From Canna indica (Eukaryota > Streptophyta > Magnoliopsida > Zingiberales > Cannaceae), in assembly GCA_034359265.1 (NCBI GenBank), contig CP136890.1:70991501-71055500 (forward strand): DNA of 64,000 nt, in the 5' to 3' direction. Every line of letters starts with the position of its first letter. Within the stretch, counting starts at the first letter, position 1. The notes beneath the pieces were generated by a model. The model searched no databases. It saw only the letters and a program-made list of their open reading frames with translations, and had not been told where the DNA came from. The position numbers were made by a program, and so were the translations under genes. Positions 1 through 14,805 of this stretch are shown in pieces.

Positions 1-1
1 T

Positions 2-265
2 GGCCGCGTATATGGATTTGCAGATAGTGGTCATGCGCGAGCCGTACTAGGGCCACTTGGGGCACCGACCCCTCCGGTCGCTAGTGAGCGGCCGTCCACC
101 TCTAGATCCAGTTATGATCATAGTAGCAGAATAAGGACTCTAGAGGAGACGGTCGCACGTCAGAGTCAGATGATGACGGAGATGCATGCTATGCTACGCA
201 ACATGTCAGGTCATCCCGAAGCAGGCATCTCTTCGTCATCATCTCATCCATCGTCCTCGAGTTAG
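2..265 (+). CDS. C-terminal tail of a CACTA second-ORF (Transposase_24-type) protein
   Basis: An open frame runs from the window edge to a TAG at 263-265, about 87 codons. It opens with the residues GRVYGFADSGHA, which resemble the conserved 'GRVYG.G' segment near the C terminus of plant Transposase_24 (Ptta/En-Spm) proteins. A polar, serine-rich end with a short helical stretch (RIRTLEETVARQSQMMTEM) follows. The CACTA right terminus lies 700 bp downstream on the same side, so this is probably the tail of that element's accessory transposase gene. The start is outside the window. The family call is by eye; the position relative to the terminus supports it. Confidence 0.65.
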   Translation, partial: GRVYGFADSGHARAVLGPLGAPTPPVASERPSTSRSSYDHSSRIRTLEETVARQSQMMTEMHAMLRNMSGHPEAGISSSSSHPSSSS

Positions 266-964
266 TCCACGCCGGTGTACACTCAAGCACTCCAGACCCC
301 GCCATATGATCCAGGCCATCCTCCATCGTTATCGTGAGATTTTTTATATTGACTTTGTTACTGAGATATTGGACTTGTTTAATTTATTTTGTTTGGATAT
401 TGATACTTCAATTTTGCATTTGAATAGTTTTTATACTATTGTGGATAATTATCAATATAAATATAATTGTTTTGATGTATATCTTGGTGTATTTGTGATG
501 TGTGAATGAATTTGTGTATGAGTGTATGGGTGTGTGAGTTATGTATCAGATAATGTATCAATGGAAATTTTAAATTTTAATTTTTTTTGTTACCAGGTTC
601 ACATCATCAGCAACGGCTTTCCCACGGCCATCCGTGGGAAAGCCGTTGCTAAAAGTTTATCGAAAGTCGTTGCTGATGACCTACAGCAACGGCTTAGCAA
701 CGGGCTTTTACTAACGGTGTTGCTACGAGCTCACCGGCCGTTGCTATTAATGTTATCAGCAACGGCTCCGTGTCCGTGGCAAAACCATTGCTGATAATAT
801 TTTTAGCAACGGCCCGAGCGGCCGTTGCTGATCCGTTGCTAAGTTATCAGCAACGCGATTTTCTGCCACGGCTCCATTGCAACGGCGCCAGCCGTTGCTG
901 ATGATCTTCAGCAACGGCTCAGCAACGGCATCAGCCGTTGCTGATGCCCATTTTTCTAGTAGTG
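266..964 (+). mobile_element. Right end of a CACTA (En/Spm) transposon
   Basis: The outermost 14 bases (951-964) read TTTTTCTAGTAGTG, the reverse complement of a CACTACTAGAAAAA terminus. From about 600 to 950 there are many copies, in both orientations, of the 9-mer AGCAACGGC. Such dense subterminal repeats are the transposase-binding regions of CACTA elements. The bases after the end are TTA, a possible 3-bp target duplication whose partner is outside the window. Bases 266-599 are AT-rich with no gene that I can support. Confidence 0.85.
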
Positions 965-2253
965 TTAGCAAGTTTCATAAAGAAACTAGTTTAGTTTTGA
1001 ATGAAACCATGCTAGGTTGATATCTTGACTTAAGGACATAATTTTCATTTCAAACTTGACACATACTCTTTACATGAGCATCATGTGGTGTCATGAAAGT
1101 TTGAATGAAAATTGAACAAGTTTTAAAAATAACTGAAAATTACAAAAATACCATTTCGACCTACAATTGGTATCAATTTCAGTTATTTCTAGAGAAATAT
1201 AGAAAAATCTTTTTTAAATGATTCTTGAAACTGCACATTCACTGAAAAATCTAATTTTATCAGTAAAAATTTCAAAAAGTTTCATCAAGAATCTGAGTTA
1301 AAGTGAATTTTTGAAGTTGGATTTCGAAAACACAAAGTATCACTTATTTGAAATATCAATCTTTACGATACTTTGATCTTTCTTCAAAAACTTCAAATGA
1401 AACTTTGTTCATGTCATTTGGATTTCATTTCTAATATCATTCACACAATTTCTTGAGTAAAATCATTCCTAGAAATGATTTTGATATCTTGGATGATAGC
1501 TAGAAATATTCATTTGTTTATTAAAATCAATATAGGATGAAAAATGATATTTGAAAATTCTTTTGAGTTCAAACTTTATTCATGCATTTCAAATGACCAT
1601 TTAATATTTGGTATCAAAATTTTCATCCAAAAATTAGTACCAAAGTTTTTCATCGAAAATATGATGTTGTATAGATTTAAAAGTTTGATTCTTTACAAAA
1701 CTTAAAGTATAGGTTGACCTAAGTCAACAACATAACTTAAAAATTTCATCTTAAGCTCAAACTTGATTCATAGACTTACATTATCTCATGTTTGATGTCT
1801 ACATGCCTAAATATGAGAAAAACATGAGTAGATAGCCAAATTTAATACTTAGCACTTTTAATGGTTTCAAGCATACTTTGAATGAAGTAATGCTAAGTTC
1901 ATATTTTGATTATATGACACTAGTTTCATTTCAAACTTGATATACATGTTTCATATGACTATATATTTGTATTTTGAAAGTTTGTATGAAATCAAAAATG
2001 TCATGAAAAATAAATAATATTCATGAAAATATTCATACTTGAGTGCATACATGATTTAGATTTGGATTCTATTTATCACTCTTTGCTATCATGTATGATT
2101 TAAGTTTTATATTAAATATTTGTTTTCCATCCCTTTAGTTGAGATTTTTATGTTTCATGAAAAATATCCTTTAGAGTCTCAACTTTATGAAAAAAATTAT
2201 TTATTTTTCATCGATTTGTCTAGATTGACCTTTCTTGCCCTTTTTGATTGATG
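965..2253. other. AT-rich spacer, probably 3' internal region of a Copia element
   Basis: There is no coding frame worth calling here. The stretch is AT-rich and repeats related phrases such as TTTCATTTCAAACTTGA near 1048 and 1930, together with their surroundings, which suggests internal duplication. It leads directly into the purine-rich tracts and LTR that follow, so it is most simply the non-coding region between pol and the 3' LTR of a Sirevirus-like element. Confidence 0.5.
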
Positions 2254-2487
2254 TCAAAAGGGGGAGAAGAGTATAGGTATAAAGGGGGGGAAAAATATAG
2301 AATAAAGGGGGAGAAAAATATAGGTAAAGGGGAAGAAAATATAGGAGATCCATGCATATAGATAGGGAGGAGTTTATTTTCATAGATATGCATGTTGATA
2401 GGGGGAGAAATCCCGTAGTTGATATCCTATATGCTTTAATAAAAATATTTTCTTAAGGATGTTTGTCATCATTAAAAAGGGGGAGAT
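2254..2487 (+). promoter_or_regulatory. Repeated polypurine tracts before a 3' LTR
   Basis: At least five blocks of the type AAAGGGGGAGAA occur between 2254 and 2416. A final AAAAAGGGGGAGAT lies at 2474-2487 immediately before the TGTTGG that opens the LTR. The last block is the expected primer site for plus-strand DNA synthesis. Multiple polypurine tracts in front of the 3' LTR are a known feature of Sirevirus-type Copia elements. Confidence 0.75.
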
Positions 2488-4002
2488 TGTTGGCTTTAGG
2501 TTTTCAACCTTGGTCTTAATCTCTTAATCTTGGTTTTGATGACAACAAACATAGAACTAATATTTCGGTGAGAAATCAATTTCAGGTTTCATATCAATTA
2601 GCGTTCGATGTCCTCGATCGAAAATATCGGAAGAAATCGGAAATCGGAAGGACATTGATCGTCGCGTTCGGGTTCGTCACGAAAATTTCTCGAAGATCGA
2701 CTAATGCACCAAAGTCGCATTGGACGAGTCCAAAGATCAAATAAAAAGCTCTCCAAGTTTATGCTCGTTGAAAGTCGGAACCCAGAAACCAAGCGCGGAA
2801 GAAAAAGGTTGAAGAAACCAAATTCAGCCTAGGTTCGGTCGACCGAATAGGGTAAGGAAATTGGTAGTAGCCAATTTTGGTCGACCGGTCGATCGACCGA
2901 ACACTGTCAAAAGCTGGCAGTGGCTACTTCGATCGACCAACGGAGGCCTAAAATGGGCAGTAGCCCTAGCGGTCGATCGATCGATCGATCGGATTAAAAA
3001 TCGCATGGTGCGCGATCTTGGCATCCCTGCGTCGGACGACCGATGGGTCGACCTGATTGAGGGAACGATCAGTTGCGTCTGGCGGTCGACCCATCGGTCG
3101 ACCGACCAGAGAGAAGAGGACAGCGGTTGAATGAGCGGTCAATCGGTCGGTCGACCGACCGAGCGTCTGCAATGTATAGTTTTCTATCCATTGAGTTGTT
3201 GTTTCTTCGTGAGGGTATAAATATACCTCACCTATCTCATTTAACCTTCTTCCTTGATTTTTACTGACTTTATTGAGCACTCAAAAGGGAGAATTGAGCC
3301 TTCAAAGATCGATTAAGCGGCGCTCTTTTTTTTCGCGAACATTCTCGCAAGCGCCTAGCTTTCTTCCTCAACTCGAGATCTAATACGAGTTGTACCTTCT
3401 GACGAGTTGAAGACGCCAAAGGCTTGGAAAGGAGCATTAATCTTTGGTTTAATTTTTAGCTCTTTTGATTGTATTTTAACTGTTTATTTGAACACGTTTT
3501 TATTTGATCTGTGGATTTGTAAGACCTAGGTTGTTAGGTCTGGTAATGTAAAATGATTACCTTGTCGTGAAGGTGTAAAGCCACTTATGTAAACATAGTG
3601 TTACTAGGATTAGTCGAGTTGTCCCTTAGGGTTGAGGTGAAAGAGTGCTCTCGATAAGAAGGCGAAGACTTCTGGATGTTGAAGTACCTTAGATCGAGAG
3701 TAAGACTATTCGAGTGAAAAGTCCTCTATGTAAGGGAAACAAGAATTAATCTAGTAAAACTAGTTTGAAAATCCTAAGCGTGGTGCTTAGGTAGTGGAGT
3801 AGGCATTGGGGCCGAACCATTATAAATTTGTGTGTTTGCATTGATTTTCCATTTGTGCTTATTGTTTATCTTACTTCCGCATCCAATCTTAAAATAGCTA
3901 TTTGCTTAAACGAATTGAGAAACGATTAAAATTGGAATTTGGACTAATTAATTTAGTTGAAACACTATTGACCCCCCCTCTAGTGTTGTCATTTCGTCTT
4001 CA
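2488..4002 (+). mobile_element. Sirevirus-like Copia LTR (3' LTR, plus orientation)
   Basis: The sequence begins TGTTGGCTTTAGG right after the polypurine tract. It matches the start of the minus-strand LTR at 28224-29277 (TGTTGGCCTAAGG on that strand), including the shared phrase CAACCTTGGTCTTAATCTC. It ends in TTCA after the conserved CCCCCCTCTAGTG block. A TATA box (TATAAATA, 3216-3223) lies about 1.2 kb before the end. The part from 2830 to 3170 is packed with GGTCGACCG and CGATCGATCG motifs. Open frames across this part, on both strands, are only low-complexity translation of those motifs. The 5' side of the element is lost at the CACTA terminus. Confidence 0.75.
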
Positions 4003-4435
4003 ATTCCGACGACATGTCGTTGGAAATTACCGACAAATCTTTTGTTGAAGACACATCGGTAAATACTGACAAACTTTAGTCGATAAGTCGTCAGTAATTA
4101 CCGACCACTTTTCGAATATACTATGGTAGGAAAATAGTCGATAATTATCGATCACAATTTTCGACAGCATTTATAGTCAGTAATTACCGAGGAGCTACCG
4201 ACAAAACTTTTGTCGGTAGTTACCGAGGAACTACCGACAACTTTTCGATTAAAACCTTGGTCGATAATTACCAACAATATTTTTTGTCGATAAACTGTTG
4301 GTAATCGTTTCGACCAAGGTTTTACCGACGCAAATATTGGCCTCGATAACGAGTCAAAATTTGGTCGTTAAATCAATATTTTCGGCCACTTTTCGACTAT
4401 AATGGCCATCTGAAATCACCATATTCCTTGTAGTG
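4003..4435. mobile_element. CACTA-type terminal fragment with ACCGAC subterminal repeats
   Basis: The stretch ends in CCTTGTAGTG at 4435, the reverse complement of CACTACAAGG, a usual CACTA end. Before it are many inverted and direct copies of TTACCGACAA, TCGGTA and TCGATAATTACC. No matching left terminus is present; the left side abuts the Copia LTR. It is either a truncated element end or a short non-autonomous copy cut by the LTR insertion. Confidence 0.7.
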
Positions 4436-4491
4436 AAAGATGTACTTAAGCAAAGAAGAATTAATTAGTACACCTAATTCAGGGACCAATG

Positions 4492-4627
4492 AAGTCATTC
4501 TTTATATAGTAAACCTCGCGGATTAATTAGCACATGCAATTGAATCTTCCATTCCTCATGCATGCTCCTTTTCTCCTCTTATTCAGGAGTTAATTAAGTC
4601 ATTCTTTATATAGTAAACCTCGCGGAT
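4492..4627. repeat. 32-bp direct duplication of the tail of the SKP1-like pseudogene
   Basis: Bases 4492-4523 and 4596-4627 are the same 32 bases, starting AAGTCATTCTTTATATAG, offset by 104 bp. The right copy is the end of the SKP1-like pseudogene reading frame, encoding REVYYIKNDL on the minus strand. The left copy is a detached duplicate of it. Confidence 0.85.
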
Positions 4628-5076
4628 TTCCTCCGGTTTGCTTCTCCCTTGTCATGTTTGCAACACACAGATCCACCAAATCCTTGATCTCCATATAGTT
4701 TGATGCCTAATTAAATAACACAACACCATCGGATATTTAATTAGATAAAAGCATTAATTTCATCAACCTTAATATATAAAACTTCCCAGGAGTAGAAGAA
4801 GAAGTTTACCAGTAACATGTGGAACTGTATGTCCTTGTCGATTTCCATGAATACGACATCCCATGCCTTAAGTTTCTCATCGTCAATGGGCATTTTGGTG
4901 GTGTGCTTCTTCATACAGGCGAGGATTTTTAAAGAAGATGACGTTGTACGTCGACGCACGGGAGAGGAACCAAAATCGTATCTTGATGACCAATCTTAGC
5001 TGACGGTCTGAGACAACAAGCATACGTTGGCGTCCCACTAAAAATCCATTCCATTCGAGCACCTGAGCGTCACCAT
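4583..5076 (-). pseudogene. SKP1-like protein pseudogene
   Basis: SKP1 proteins link F-box proteins to cullin-1 in SCF ubiquitin ligases. On the minus strand, ATG at 5076 opens MVTLRCSNGMDF, then a TAG, then a segment ending LLSQTVS and a TAA. These align with the start of plant SKP1 proteins (ITLKSSDGE...LESQTI). Further on are KILACMKKH, DDEKLKAWDVVFMEID and, after a likely 103-bp intron (4707-4809, GTAAAC...TTAG), ASNYMEIKDLVDLCV. These match the SKP1 core and its cullin and F-box-binding helices. The tail EEIREVYYIKNDL needs a frame change near 4635. Two in-frame stops (5038-5040, 4996-4998) and this shift make it non-functional. The retained intron argues against a processed copy. Confidence 0.85.
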
Positions 5077-5569
5077 CTTTATCTTCCCTTTCTTATAATA
5101 CAAAGAGAGCACTGCCATATATTACATGAAGATTACAAATCAATCACAGGAGCACCATAAATCAGAAATTAATGAACTATATACAAATAATGAGGCGACT
5201 GATGATACCCCGGTCGAACTAAAAACTTAGAGCACCTCCCTAAGTTTTAGGACAGCGAAGAGCGGCTCCATGGTTATGGTTGCTTGCGCGTTGAGGACTG
5301 CCGGAGTCGCCACGGGAGAAGCGTTAAATTCTACGTCGTGCCTCCGATTGCACCCTTGCCGGCACCACGATCTCTCGATGCTCTCTCTTTCAATCGTGTT
5401 GCTCACTACACTACACATCAAATAATCAACTGCACGTGTACCTTCAGTTTGGAAGAGATCAATCCGGAGAGGGAAATCGCGCGCTGAATGAAGCCGCGAC
5501 GGAGACAGGTTCTCGTGGAGAAGAAACAACGTGAACATTTTTGTGTGTGGGAAATAAATTGATTAATAT
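5077..5569. other. No recognisable gene
   Basis: This stretch holds a 103-codon minus-strand frame (5227-5538) that I do not recognise, overlapped by a plus-strand frame. Neither shows a domain, signal or family motif. I do not support either as a gene. Confidence 0.4.
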
Positions 5570-6000
5570 AAACGTTAACTGCTACGTCCGAATCCAATTA
5601 TTTCTTCCTCATTAATTTGTGTGTGAGAAATAAATTGAGAGAAGAGGAAACGTTAACTGCTATAAATTGAGAGAGAGAGAGACGTGTAGGCATAACTGAA
5701 TTGTAAACGTTAATTGCTAATTAATAGGGTTCCTACACATAAATTGTGAATATTAACTGCTATAAATTAGAGTTAAATGCTATAAATTTGAGTTAACTAC
5801 TATAAATTAGACATTAACTGCTATAAATTCAGGAACACATAAATTGTGAATATTAACTGCTATAAATTAGAGTTAAATGCTATAAATTTGAGTTAACTAC
5901 TATAAATTAGACATTAACTGATATAAATTCTAAGCGTAAATTAACTGCTATAAATTCTAAGCGTAAATTAACTGCTATAAATTGTAAGCATAGATTGTGT
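5570..6000. repeat. Tandem array of a 20-bp TTAACTGCTATAAATTA-type unit
   Basis: The phrase TTAACTGCTATAAATT and close variants occur more than a dozen times. Within the array there is a higher-order duplication: 5735-5834 and 5835-5930 repeat a 100-bp block starting ACACATAAATTGTGAA. Two further short units at 5931-5990 carry the variant TTCTAAGCGTAAA. Confidence 0.85.
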
Positions 6001-6372
6001 TTATTATTATAGAAGATGAAAGAGAAGAGACCTAAGAGAGAAATTATAATATAAAAAAAAAAGAAAATGTCACATCAGCCATTTGAATTAATGTGTGAGA
6101 GAGAGGTGCGTGTGAGAGAGAAGTTTAACCATGAGAAATTGAGAGAGTGTGAGAGAGAAGTTTAACCATGAGAAATTGACAGAGAGAAGAGGAGACGTGA
6201 GAGGTGGGAGAGCTGTGTGAGTTAATTGTATCGAGAGAGAGAGTAAATTAAGGAGAGAAAAAAATAATAATTAAAAAAAGAAATTTATTTAAAATTTTTG
6301 AAATTGAGACGTCACTAATACTGAATCGTAAAAGTGCCACGTGACACTTTTGAATCTTGCTTTTTAAGTATA
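6001..6372 (-). mobile_element. 5' terminal region of a second Helitron
   Basis: Reading the minus strand from 6372, the sequence is TATACTTAAAAAGCAAGATTC, then a palindromic AAGTGTCACGTGGCACTTTT. The large Helitron begins with almost the same phrase (TATATAAAAAAGCAAGATTC, then CACTACCGCCATATGACACTTTC). This is therefore a second 5' terminus of the same family, directly abutting the 3' end of the large element. Bases 6001-6300 are GA-rich (GAGAGA tracts), like 20945-21240 inside the large Helitron. I did not find the 3' end of this second copy. Confidence 0.65.
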
Positions 6373-6410
6373 CTAGTCAAAAACTCAGGCGTTGCGCAAA
6401 TATTTATAAA
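6373..6410 (-). other. Helitron 3' terminus
   Basis: On the minus strand the end reads GCGCAACGCCTGAGTTTTTG then ACTAG. GCG/CGC can form a short stem around CAA about 15 bases before CTAG. This corresponds to the 'CGCAACGC...CTAG' layout of plant Helitron 3' ends, although the stem is shorter than in typical copies. Confidence 0.7.
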
Positions 6411-6649
6411 TAATTATAATTTTATTAATTATATAAATTATAAATATTTTATACATAATAATTTGTTTAATTTATAAGTCTTAATAGTAATTATTTGTGC
6501 GTATAATATTATATATTAGGATATTAAATATTCATTTATGCAAAATGATACGATAGAAATTATGTGAAAAATATATCAGAATTGTCAAATTACTGTGGTT
6601 AAAAATTAGAATATAAACATCACATATAAATATCTAAAATAAGATTCAT

Positions 6650-6742
6650 AAACATTAACACTGACTAATAGTAGAAGAAAATTATGTTCGATAATAAACA
6701 TTAACACTGACTAATAGTAGAAGAAAATTATGTTCGATAATA
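6650..6742. repeat. 45-bp tandem duplication near the Helitron 3' end
   Basis: The block beginning AACATTAACACTGACTAATA occurs twice in a row, with an offset of about 45 bp and no difference visible by eye. A shorter degenerate third piece (AAATTATGTTTGATAATACT) follows. It lies between the Helitron 3' terminus and the end of the RPA-like gene. Confidence 0.8.
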
Positions 6743-6807
6743 CTTATTTGTGAAGCAAATTATGTTTGATAATACTTGTTTGTCACTAAATAAGAAGACA
6801 ATAATTC

Positions 6808-8961
6808 TTAAAAATCATCACCATATGTATTTTCCTCATTCTCATATATCATATTTTTTTTTTTCCCGAATTTTTTTTCTAAATTCTTTTTAATCTTGAC
6901 ATGTTCTTTAGATTCATCTTCAATTTCCTTTTGAGATTCATCAGATACTGCAGTCTTCATTTTGAGTTTTTGTTTTTCCTGTATAAAAAATTTTAGATAA
7001 AGTATCAAAATAAAATGATAACAACAACTTATGTCAAATGAATAATTTGTACATCTTTACCTGCTTCATTGGAGTTGTGATATTTTGAAAACTTTGATCA
7101 ACTGTTGCATCATTTTGTTGCAACTCTTTGTTATGTTCATTTACCTTCAAGACAGTGAAAATTTCTTTTTGTTGTTTAAGATTATAGTCAGTAACCTTGA
7201 TCGTAAACAAAAACTTTTTATCACAAAGAGCTTTTATTTTATTTGGAATCACTTTCATGTCTGAATTATTTGTAGATAGTAATTCTTCGGCTGATATTTC
7301 AAGCAGTCTTTCACTTTCATTGTCCAAAAGAACAAATGTTGCTTCAGAATCTTCATCCGCAACATGCAGTTCAATTCTATATCTGCATCACATGTGACCT
7401 AGTAAAATATATAACATTGATAAATGAGTTATACATTAAAAAGAAGAAAATTATATATACCTTGCCACCGAAAAAGTTGAATTCTCTTTGCAACTATTGC
7501 AGAAAAAGCTATCATTGTCTTTCCATAATTTTGTTTTGCATTTTTGGCACCCTAAATAGCACCATCCAAATATATTTTCGATACAGAGTACTCTTGCTAG
7601 GATTGTAAAATTTGATTCCTGAACCTGTAAATGTTGAAAAGGATGTATAATTTGTCTGCATATTTTTTTTTCATAACAATATGTAGATTTCTCACCTCAG
7701 AATTACTCTCAAACTTCATTTGAATTATCTCACGAAGTTTTTTTTGCAGATGCACCAAAACTTCTTTTGGGTGATGAATTTGGAATCACCATCAAATCAT
7801 CTACCGATGGATTGCCAGAACTTTCACTAAGAAAATATAAAAAATCATGTTAGAAACAATATTGTTAAAATTTTATTTGCATTAAAAGATGACATAAGAA
7901 AAAAAAACTTACTACTTACCCGAGTACATTTGTGATGTCTTTAACACCTTCTATGTTAATATAAATTTTCGTTGAACTGGTTGTTGAAAGATAAGTTTTT
8001 CCTGTGAAAAAATAATAATTAGAAATAATGTAAATATTATGAAGCCAAACAAATATATAGTTATGAGATTAAAAGCAAAAAAAATTACTTAAAATTTTTT
8101 TGACAACTAATCCTGTTAAAAGTATTATGAATTGTCCATTGTCGTGGTTTTGTAAGCACTCATCGAAGCTCTGAACATTATTTGACCATAATGTGACCCT
8201 CATTATTTCATTCCTGAAATAATAGAATTAATTACAATAAAATAGGAAAACAAAAAAAATTTATAGAAACTTAATTATTTTTAAAAAATCCTTACTCTCG
8301 TAGCATCAAGTCTATGTCTCGTTTGGTAACCATATTACTTTTGTATTTCACTTCTTGTTTAGGATGCCTTTAAACGACCAAAGACATCTGTAATTCATAA
8401 AAAAGAAGTTAGATATTTTCATTATATATTTGAAATTTTATACATATATATACATATGATAAATACATGTTAAATAAGTTGGATCATCAGTTCTCTTTCT
8501 TATACTTTCCAGAGTTACGAAGTGGAATTTGAACTTTGAAATATCAAGTACGTCATCTTCTAATTTTATATTTGTGCTTATTAAGAAGATGATTTTTAAA
8601 TCATTTGAGGTGGGACGATATTGTCCATTAGCAATGACAACTTTAAAAAAATTTATTTTATAAACTGAGCCTTCATTTAAGAGAACTCGAAATTTATAAA
8701 AATGTATTTTTCTAACCATCGCATGTATGTCATTTCCCTGCAAATTAAATAAAAAATAATTCATTATTTTTTTATAAATAATGTAAATGATCATAATGAA
8801 ATTATAGAAAATTTATTTTACCTTTTCATCAACTAAGATCATGTCTACACAATGAGGTCATTGTTTTTTGAATTTATTGCATCCCACATCCTCACAATTC
8901 TAACCTTAAGAGTCCAATCTTCCTTATCGCAACTAATTTGATCAATGAAATTATAATCCAT
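6808..8961 (-). pseudogene. Helitron-borne RPA70-like single-strand DNA-binding protein, broken
   Basis: Many plant Helitrons carry a replication protein A large-subunit-like gene that may coat single-stranded DNA during rolling-circle transfer. On the minus strand, ATG at 8961 opens MDYNFIDQI and a DUF223-like OB fold (WTLKVRIVRMWDAI..., GNDIHAMVRKIHFYKFRVLL, EGSVYKINFFKV). Later exons give NEIMRVTLWSNNVQSFDE, KIYINIEGVKDITN with a GTAAGT donor, and a zinc ribbon (CQKCKTKLW...FFCNSC, about 7440-7620). That ribbon is typical of the RPA70 C-terminal domain. The last exons are VADEDSEATFVLLDNESERL and a lysine-rich tail ending at 6808. Frame changes near 8850, 8360 and 7760 show that it is decayed. 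The exon pattern GT...AG is visible at most joints. Confidence 0.85.
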
Positions 8962-9078
8962 TTCTTACGATAACTCTGTAGAAATAGATAAAGGAAATTT
9001 TTTTAAGTATTTATACTATGATAAAAACATTAAAAATTATATGAACTATGATTATGAGGTTTACCTTAAAATATTTTT

Positions 9079-10466
9079 TTATGAAAAAAAATCGTTATAA
9101 ACAATGTTCTTGATAGTTTTTGTAGGATTTTTCTGATCATCAAATGTTAGAATCTTCAAACCACTTCTACTTGTAACTCTTGAAACAACAACGTAAAGTT
9201 GTCCATGTGTGAACACTTGTTTTTCTAGGAATAATCCAACTTTTTCTAGAGACTGGCCTTGACATTTATTAATTGTCATCGCAAAACACGGTGAAATTGG
9301 ATATTGTCTTCTTTTGAGTACAAAAGACCATTTGTTCTCATTTGGCGATAGTACAATTCTTGGTAAAAAAATCTTGTCACCAATATTACTTCCTGTAATT
9401 ATTTCTGCCTCAATAAATCATTTACCCAATCTTAATATAATTAGTCTTGTACCGTTGCAGAGTCCAATACTTTGGTTGATATTTCGAAGTAGAATAATCG
9501 GAATCCCAACTTTCAATTTTAATTGATGATCCAGAATATCTGGAAACTTCAGACTATTCAAAAATTTTGTTGGGTATAAAAGATGAGGATCTTCGGAAGC
9601 CGACTTTGTGTTTGAAGCTGAGTCTGAACTATAATAAATCAATTCTTCATCTTCAATAAGATCCATGATGAAATTGTTCTTCAAATTAGGGGCTAAAATA
9701 GTTGTATTCTTTAAGCAATTGCTATTTTTGTAATTTTTCGTCAAATTAGGAAATGTTGTCTCAACAATTGATTTTATTGGATCACCATTATATTTAATGA
9801 GAATATCATTTGGTACATCCATCCAAACTTCTCCATCAATTGAACAATCAATATCATTTCCTATACGTAATATCCAATCCGCAAAATCTTTAATTACTTC
9901 AATCAGTTCATATGTCAAGTCATTTGATTGCAAATGCATATTTTCAGTAAGAGAAATTACTTCAAAATAATCCCAAAGATATAATCGTTTTATTGATGCA
10001 TTTACAATATCAGCTCGTCGTCCTTTTGGTACCACGGGAAGTATTTGTCGAAAATCTCCACCCAATACAATTGTTATTCCACCAAATGGTTTGTTCTCAG
10101 CATTTGCAAATTTGATTCTTAGTATATCCCTGTTCGATCTAATGCTTCCACACAATACTTGTTTGCCATTGGAGCCTCATCCCAAATAATAAGAGATGTT
10201 TTCTGAATTAATTGCGCCAATTGAGATCCTTGTTTGATATCACATGTAGATGTGTTTGAAACATCGATGGGTATCCGAAATCTTGAATGAGCAGTTCGAC
10301 CTCCTGGTAGTAGTAACGAAGCAATTCCAGATGAAGCAACCAATAAAATAATTTTCTCATCAGATCTAAGTTTAGCACTGATGGTATTCCATAAATATGT
10401 TTTTCCAGTTCCACCATAATCATCAATGAAAAATAACTTTCCTTGGAGCTCACGTATTAGATATTT
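9079..10466 (-). pseudogene. Helitron helicase (Pif1-like) domain, C-terminal part
   Basis: This part would unwind DNA during Helitron transposition. Reading the minus strand: Walker A GGTGKT (10399-10416), VASSGIASLLLPGGRTAHS, Walker B IIWDEAPM, GGDFRQILPV (about 10050), then TINKCQGQSL (about 9270) and YVVVSRVTSRSGLKIL (about 9190), the last Pif1/RecD motifs. The first frame stops near 10119 and resumes as RDILRIKFAN after a shift at about 10150. A TGA interrupts it again at about 9413 before FIEAEIITG. Upstream, the frame runs into the psbC insert at about 10466. The gene continues at 11362. The motifs are well preserved, so inactivation may be fairly recent compared with the older LTRs. 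Confidence 0.9.

Positions 10467-14805
<4,339 letters not shown>

Noticed and set aside
2824..3280. Overlapping open frames on both strands rich in RSTDR and VDRS
   Set aside because: They are translation of the CGATCGACCG-rich LTR segment; frames are open on both strands because of the repeat, and no domain is present.
5227..5538. 103-codon minus-strand frame as a gene
   Set aside because: No recognisable domain, and an overlapping plus-strand frame of similar quality; likely chance.
5735..5990. CRISPR-like array
   Set aside because: The repeats are contiguous degenerate tandem units without unique spacers, in a plant genome.
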